Shown here piece by piece: positions 5,646-9,864 of a stretch of 9,864 nt of DNA. The translations under genes and the position numbers were made by a program. Origin of the DNA: Methanocorpusculum sp. (GTDB lineage: Archaea; Halobacteriota; Methanomicrobia; Methanomicrobiales; Methanocorpusculaceae); the NCBI GenBank assembly GCA_029986975.1, contig DALTWR010000014.1, forward strand, positions 1 to 9,864. Direction: 5' to 3'. The notes below the pieces were generated by a model. That model searched no databases, had not been told where the DNA came from, and worked only from the letters and a program-made list of their open reading frames with translations. Numbering within the stretch: position 1 is the stretch's first letter; each line of letters opens with the position of its first letter.

Positions 5646-8600
5646 TTATCTGAAGTACTCAACAAGCGATTCGAAAAGATGCATCTCGTATGTTCCCGAA
5701 ACATTACGGTACAAACCTGTTCCGATACGCTCAGCGTGACCCATTTTACCAAGCACTCTGCCGTCAGGAGAGGTAATTCCCTCGATTGCCCACATCGAGT
5801 TGTTCGGGTTAAACTGGATATCAGTCGTCGGATTTCCTTCCAAATCAGCGTACTGCGTCAGAATCTGACCGTTTTCGGCAAGTTCGCGGATGAGTGACTC
5901 AGGTGCAATGAATCTTCCCTCACCATGAGAAATCGGAACCGAAAACACATCGCCGCAGTTCACCTTAGCCATCCATGGAGACTTTACTGATGCAGCGCGG
6001 ACGCGGACAATTCTTGACTGATGTCTTCCAATCGTATTAAACGTAAGTGTGGGCGCATTCTCATCAGCGTCGCGGATTTCGCCGTACGGCACAAGACCTA
6101 ACTTAATCAGCGCCTGGAAACCGTTGCAGATGCCGCACATCAGACCGTCGCGGTTCTTTAAGAGGTCGTGTACGGCATCTTTGATTAACTCGTTTCTGAA
6201 AAACGCCGTAATGAACTTTCCAGACCCGTCCGGCTCATCGCCGCCGGAGAAACCTCCCGGAATAAAGATTGCCTGTGAGCGCGAAACCGCTTCGGCAAAC
6301 CGTTTTGCAGAGTCGGCGATGCCTTCTGCTGTGAGATTGTTGATTACAAAAATCTCAGGAACGGCACCCGCGCGTGCTGCCGCTTTTGCGCTGTCGTACT
6401 CGCAGTTAGTTCCCGGGAAAACCGGAATTAACACGCGCGGATGTTCGAAGCGTACCTTTGGTTTTGCCGTGCTGCGCTCCTCGTAGGATAATGTTCTTAC
6501 AGCCGTCTTTTCCTGCGCGATGTTGCACGGATAGATAGGCTCTAAAACACCTTCATACGCCTTCTGAAGAGATGCGAGAGGCAGGGTTTCTTTCCCGAAG
6601 ATGAATGATGGCGTATCAGTTGTTATACCAAGTTCTGTACCGACAATTTCTGTATCTGCTGCGACCTCGACCACAAACGAGCCGTATGCGTAGCCGAATA
6701 AATCCTGCATGGCAAGACCTTTTGTAAAGGTGATTCCGACACGGTTTCCAAGCGCCGCTTTGAAGAGAACCTCGGCAATACCTCCGTATCCCGGCGTACT
6801 GCAGGATACAATCTTTCCTTTGCGGATGAGTGAGGTAATCGTTTCGATGTTTTTCAGAACCGAGGATGCCTTTGGCAGATGGTCGCTGTCGTAATCCGTT
6901 CTCACCCAGACAAGACGGTGACCTGCGCCTTTCAGCTCGTTTGAGATGATGTGTCTGATTTTATCATGCGTTACCGCGAAGGAAACAAGGGTCGGCGGGA
7001 CATCGAGCTGTTCAAACGAACCGCTCATCGAGTCTTTTCCGCCAATCGCGCCAACGCCGAACTCCATCTGGGCTTTAAATGCACCAAGCAGCGCCGCGGC
7101 AGGTTTTCCCCAGCGTTTCGGGTTCTGTCCCAATTTTTCAAAGAACTCCTGCAGCGATAAGTACACTTCAGAATACTCAGCGCCTGATGCAGCGAGTTTG
7201 CAGACGGACTCAACGACCGCCAGATACGCCGCATGGTACGGGCTTTTCTCTGCAATATAAGGGTTATATCCCCACGCCATTAAGGAACAGTCCTCGGTAT
7301 CGCCGGTCTCGACCGGGATTTTATGCACCATTGCCTGAATCGGCGTCTGCTGATATTTACCTCCAAACGGCATCAGAATTGTGCCGCTGCCGATTGTTGA
7401 ATCAAACCGCTCGGAAAGACCTCTTCGTGAACAGACGTTTAAGTCGGTTACAAGTTTTGTATAGTTTTCCGTAAAGCCGCCTTTTATGAATCTGAGGTAC
7501 GGCTCAGGCTTTGCCATCTCAACAGTGATGTGTTTTGCAGCGCCGTTTGAGGATAAGAACTCACGGGAAATATCAACAATAGTGTCCCCGTTCCAGTGCA
7601 TAATAACTCTGTTCGTATCAGTAACCGAGGCAACGACAGCGGCTTCAAGGTTTTCTGCGTGTGAGAGTTCAATGAACCGGGAAACATTTTCCTGTGCGAT
7701 AACAACAGCCATGCGTTCCTGCGATTCGCTGATGGCAAGTTCAGTTCCATCAAGTCCTTCGTATTTTTTCGGAACAGCATTGAGGTCGATGTCAAGTCCG
7801 TCTGCAGGTTCGCCGATAGCAATAGAAACCCCGCCCGCGCCGAAGTCGTTACAGCGTTTAATCATACGGGATGCTTCCGGATTTCTAAACAGCCGCTGAA
7901 TCTTACGCTCTTCGGGTGCGTTTCCTTTCTGCACCTCAGAGCCGCAGGTCTCAATTGATGTCGCGGTATGGGATTTTGACGAACCGGTAGCGCCGCCGCA
8001 TCCGTCGCGTCCTGTTCTGCCGCCTAAAAGAATGACTTTATCGCCCGGTGCCGGTGTCAGACGGATTACGTTTTCAGCCGGCGCGGCCCCCATAACTGCA
8101 CCTAACTCCATGTGTTTTGCGGCGTATCCTTCGTGATAAATTTCATCGACGATACCGGTTGCAAGACCAATCTGATTTCCGTAGGAACTGTATCCGGCAG
8201 CTGCTGATGATGCAATTTTTCTCTGCGGAAGTTTGCCCGGCAGAGTTTCAGATATCGGCTTTAAGGGGTTTGCACAGCCGGAGATACGCATTGCAGAATA
8301 GACGTATGATCTTCCTGATAACGGGTCACGGATTGCACCTCCGATACAGGTCGCCGCACCGCCGAACGGTTCAATCTCGGTCGGGTGGTTGTGGGTTTCG
8401 TTTTTGAAGAGTAAAAGCCAGTCTTCGTTTTTGCCGTCATGTTCGATGGTGATTTTAACCGTGCAGGCGTTAATCTCGTCGGACTCATCGAGCTTATCCA
8501 GTTTTCCTGCGGCTTTAAGATATTTTGCGGCAATCGTTCCAATATCCATTAAGGTAACAGGCTTTGTACGGTTCAGTTCTTTTCTGACGTTTAGGTACTC

Positions 8601-9341
8601 ATCGTAGGCTTTCTGCAGAAGCGGACTTTCGGTTGTTACTGCATCGATTTCAGTCAGGAAGGTGGTATGACGGCAATGGTCAGACCAGTAGGTGTCTATC
8701 ATTTTTATTTCGGTGATGGTTGGGTCTCGTCCTTCCGATGCGAAGTAGTCGCGGCAGAAGGTGATGTCTCCTAAATCCATTGCCAGACCGCGTTCTTTAA
8801 TGAACGCAGCAAGTCCTGTTTCGTCGAGGTGAATAAATCCAGTGATGGTCTCGACTTTTCCCGGAACAGCGCAGGGCGTATCAAGGGTTTTCGGGAGTTC
8901 CAGTGCGGCTTTGCGGGATTCAACCGGATTTATTAAGTGGTGTTCGATTGCAGAAATTTCTGTGTCTGAAATTTTTCCTTCAAAGATATAGATGCGGGCA
9001 TATTTTATCTGCGGGCGTTCTTTTTGGGAAATGAGCTGGATACATTCCGCAGCTGATGCTGCCCGCTGGTCGAACTGACCGGGAAGTGCTTCAACGGCGA
9101 GTATGCGTTCATTTCCGGTTATGGGGAGTTCGTTAAAGACTGTATCAATCTGCGGTTCAGAAAATACGGTCTGTACTGCGTATTCGAATAACTCTTTTGA
9201 GAGTCCTTCTGCATCATAGCGGTTGAAGATGCGGATGTTTTTTATTCCTTTTATGCCCAGAAGGGTTGTTATCTCATTTTTGAGACCGGAAGCTTCCTGA
9301 CTTACTCCCGGCTTTTTCTCAACGAAAATCCGATAGACCAT
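5646..9341 (-). CDS. purL: Phosphoribosylformylglycinamidine synthase, single-chain (PurS-like/PurL/PurQ fusion)
   Basis: Fourth step of purine synthesis: FGAR + ATP + glutamine to FGAM in the cytoplasm. The 1231-residue chain holds all three activities. N-terminal PurS-like region about 1-80 (begins MVYRIFVEKKPG); linker region with SDHCRHTTF at 220-228; synthetase core about 265-950 with NETHNHPTEIEPFGGAATC starting at 314 and GGKDSMSG at 767-774; class I glutaminase about 967-1231 with PGTNCE at 976-981, nucleophile C1072 in GICNGFQ, SHGEGRF at 1138-1144, and the His-Glu pair H1202/E1204 in GHAER. No stop, gap or missing active-site residue is seen. Most archaea encode separate PurS, PurL and PurQ; this length and N-terminus match the roughly 1240-residue fused form that I associate with Clostridia and streptococci, suggesting transfer from bacteria. 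The ATG at 9341 matches that family's start. No Shine-Dalgarno; CATATAAT lies 10-17 bases upstream. Confidence 0.97.
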   Translation of the reverse strand: MVYRIFVEKKPGVSQEASGLKNEITTLLGIKGIKNIRIFNRYDAEGLSKELFEYAVQTVFSEPQIDTVFNELPITGNERILAVEALPGQFDQRAASAAECIQLISQKERPQIKYARIYIFEGKISDTEISAIEHHLINPVESRKAALELPKTLDTPCAVPGKVETITGFIHLDETGLAAFIKERGLAMDLGDITFCRDYFASEGRDPTITEIKMIDTYWSDHCRHTTFLTEIDAVTTESPLLQKAYDEYLNVRKELNRTKPVTLMDIGTIAAKYLKAAGKLDKLDESDEINACTVKITIEHDGKNEDWLLLFKNETHNHPTEIEPFGGAATCIGGAIRDPLSGRSYVYSAMRISGCANPLKPISETLPGKLPQRKIASSAAAGYSSYGNQIGLATGIVDEIYHEGYAAKHMELGAVMGAAPAENVIRLTPAPGDKVILLGGRTGRDGCGGATGSSKSHTATSIETCGSEVQKGNAPEERKIQRLFRNPEASRMIKRCNDFGAGGVSIAIGEPADGLDIDLNAVPKKYEGLDGTELAISESQERMAVVIAQENVSRFIELSHAENLEAAVVASVTDTNRVIMHWNGDTIVDISREFLSSNGAAKHITVEMAKPEPYLRFIKGGFTENYTKLVTDLNVCSRRGLSERFDSTIGSGTILMPFGGKYQQTPIQAMVHKIPVETGDTEDCSLMAWGYNPYIAEKSPYHAAYLAVVESVCKLAASGAEYSEVYLSLQEFFEKLGQNPKRWGKPAAALLGAFKAQMEFGVGAIGGKDSMSGSFEQLDVPPTLVSFAVTHDKIRHIISNELKGAGHRLVWVRTDYDSDHLPKASSVLKNIETITSLIRKGKIVSCSTPGYGGIAEVLFKAALGNRVGITFTKGLAMQDLFGYAYGSFVVEVAADTEIVGTELGITTDTPSFIFGKETLPLASLQKAYEGVLEPIYPCNIAQEKTAVRTLSYEERSTAKPKVRFEHPRVLIPVFPGTNCEYDSAKAAARAGAVPEIFVINNLTAEGIADSAKRFAEAVSRSQAIFIPGGFSGGDEPDGSGKFITAFFRNELIKDAVHDLLKNRDGLMCGICNGFQALIKLGLVPYGEIRDADENAPTLTFNTIGRHQSRIVRVRAASVKSPWMAKVNCGDVFSVPISHGEGRFIAPESLIRELAENGQILTQYADLEGNPTTDIQFNPNNSMWAIEGITSPDGRVLGKMGHAERIGTGLYRNVSGTYEMHLFESLVEYFR

Positions 9342-9617
9342 TATACGTAATTATATGCTGTTTATGAATTAGTAATTGTGGGTTTGATGATATGAGGTGG
9401 GAATTGATGCTGTCTTATCATCACGATTTCCGGCAGAGAGGATAAAGATTGTACACAGTATCCTGCTGAGATGATAAGACCGGAGGCTGCAGTACTTTTC
9501 CTGCCTGAGAGAATCTTCGATAGTTTCGATTTTTCTTATACGCTTAAGAGACCTTATGTTCTTTCTCTTCAAAAACAGCAGCCCGCCTCTCAAAAAAGAA
9601 GAGGAAAAAGGTACGAA
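9342..9617 (-). promoter_or_regulatory. Intergenic region upstream of purL
   Basis: 276 bases between the small Gly/Ala-rich gene and purL. Next to the small gene's stop, the minus strand is T-rich (CTTTTTCCTCTTCTTTTTTG, about 9593-9610) and probably terminates that transcript. The inverted repeat at 9412-9480 lies in the middle. Next to purL are A/T-rich elements (ATTCATAAAC and CATATAATTAC) that are candidate promoter boxes; if CATATAAT were the TATA box the start would fall inside purL, so the ATTCATAAAC element or one farther upstream is more likely. Confidence 0.35.
9412..9480. repeat. Long inverted repeat upstream of purL
   Basis: Perfect 11-bp arms GTCTTATCATC (9412-9422) and GATGATAAGAC (9470-9480) enclose 47 bases that contain a second stem, AGGATA (9439-9444) / TATCCT (9459-9464), with CAG/CTG just outside it. 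A further GATGATA occurs at 9386-9392. The structure lies 71-139 bases upstream of the purL start on the purL strand. There is no T-run after it in either direction, so it does not look like a terminator. Candidate leader RNA structure or operator. Confidence 0.65.
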
Positions 9618-9863
9618 TTATTTTTCTTCAAACTCGATGTCAATGTAATCTGCACAAGAATCATCAACCGCCTCTTTTGCAGACGAGTCTTTCTGTGCTT
9701 CTTCAACGCCGCACTTAATACCCTCGCGAATGCCGCAGGCCGCAGCCGTCAATGCAGCAGCTGCGAGTCCGGCACCAAAAGCCGCTTTTGCACCCGTCTT
9801 AATTCCGCGCTTAACACCGGCAGCAGCTCCTTTTCTCACGGCGCCCGCCGGTCCGCGGGTTAA
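9618..9863 (-). CDS. Small Gly/Ala-rich protein of unknown function, N-terminus beyond window
   Basis: I do not recognise a family. The frame stays open to the window edge; a GTG at 9839-9837 could start a 73-residue protein, but upstream codons (LTRGPAGA) read on in the same style, so the start is probably outside. Glycines fall every four residues (KGAAAGVKRGIKTGAKAAFGAG), a glycine-zipper/GxxxG pattern with basic residues between, followed by an Ala-rich hydrophobic stretch (LAAAALTAAACG), then an acidic tail ending IDIEFEEK. Three cysteines are present. This suggests a helix that packs against another helix or a membrane, with a charged switch from basic N-terminal to acidic C-terminal halves. 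It is followed by a T-rich probable terminator and is not closely coupled to purL (276 bases). That it is a real gene is supported by composition and the terminator only. Confidence 0.6.
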   Translation of the reverse strand, partial: LTRGPAGAVRKGAAAGVKRGIKTGAKAAFGAGLAAAALTAAACGIREGIKCGVEEAQKDSSAKEAVDDSCADYIDIEFEEK

Positions 9864-9864
9864 T

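Noticed and set aside
6049..7899. Several plus-strand open frames of 60-145 codons inside purL
   Set aside because: All lie opposite an intact, motif-rich purL and have no start signals or family patterns.
9369..9593. Minus-strand 74-codon ORF in the purL upstream region
   Set aside because: It would start at TTG without a Shine-Dalgarno, runs through the inverted repeat and a T-rich terminator-like stretch, and has no recognisable protein pattern.
9471..9863. Plus-strand 130-codon open frame at the right edge
   Set aside because: It is antisense to the Gly/Ala-rich gene and includes the T-rich and palindromic spacer; its long openness is explained by GC-rich codons of the opposite strand.

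Overview
The window reads as chromosomal DNA of a euryarchaeon, most likely a methanogen of the Methanomicrobiales (a Methanocorpusculum-like genome is my best guess, from memory of the families and not from a search). The reasons are a proteasome-activating nucleotidase (PAN), an Alba chromatin protein, an archaeal/fungal-type aspartate-semialdehyde dehydrogenase, an AK6/Fap7-type NTPase, a CDP-alcohol transferase of the archaeal phospholipid type, a tRNA-Ala gene without an encoded CCA, and U-rich terminators. No CRISPR array, insertion sequence, integrase or toxin-antitoxin pair is visible.

Layout. (1) 1-1215, minus: PAN, lacking only its extreme C-terminus. (2) 1216-1385: divergent promoter region. 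(3) 1410-2705, plus: asd (lysine/threonine/methionine precursor synthesis) followed after 12 bases by alba, closed by a hairpin plus T-run terminator. (4) 2706-3004: convergent spacer holding three copies of a 17-base motif, TAAGT-N4-AAAACGTG. (5) 5374-3005, minus: a tight three-gene operon of a PlsC-type acyltransferase with zinc ribbon, an AK6/Fap7-like NTPase and a CDP-alcohol phosphatidyltransferase, with gene junctions of 1 base and a 4-base overlap. (6) 5510-5581, minus: tRNA-Ala(GGC). (7) 5646-9341, minus: a 1231-residue single-chain FGAM synthase (PurS-like + PurL + PurQ fused). (8) 9342-9617: spacer with a large 11-bp inverted repeat. (9) 9618-end, minus: the 3' part of a small Gly/Ala-rich protein with GxxxG spacing.

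The genes do not form one pathway: protein quality control, amino-acid synthesis, chromatin, membrane lipid synthesis, translation and purine synthesis lie side by side, as in an ordinary core-genome stretch. The most notable points are in the non-coding parts: the triple motif at 2782-2857, the long inverted repeat ahead of purL, and an AUG-UAA start-stop element that sits at the proper distance from the only strong Shine-Dalgarno upstream of PAN. Among the genes, the fused, Clostridia-like PurL and the acyltransferase in an ether-lipid organism suggest acquisition from bacteria. I do not see a clear new multi-gene system.
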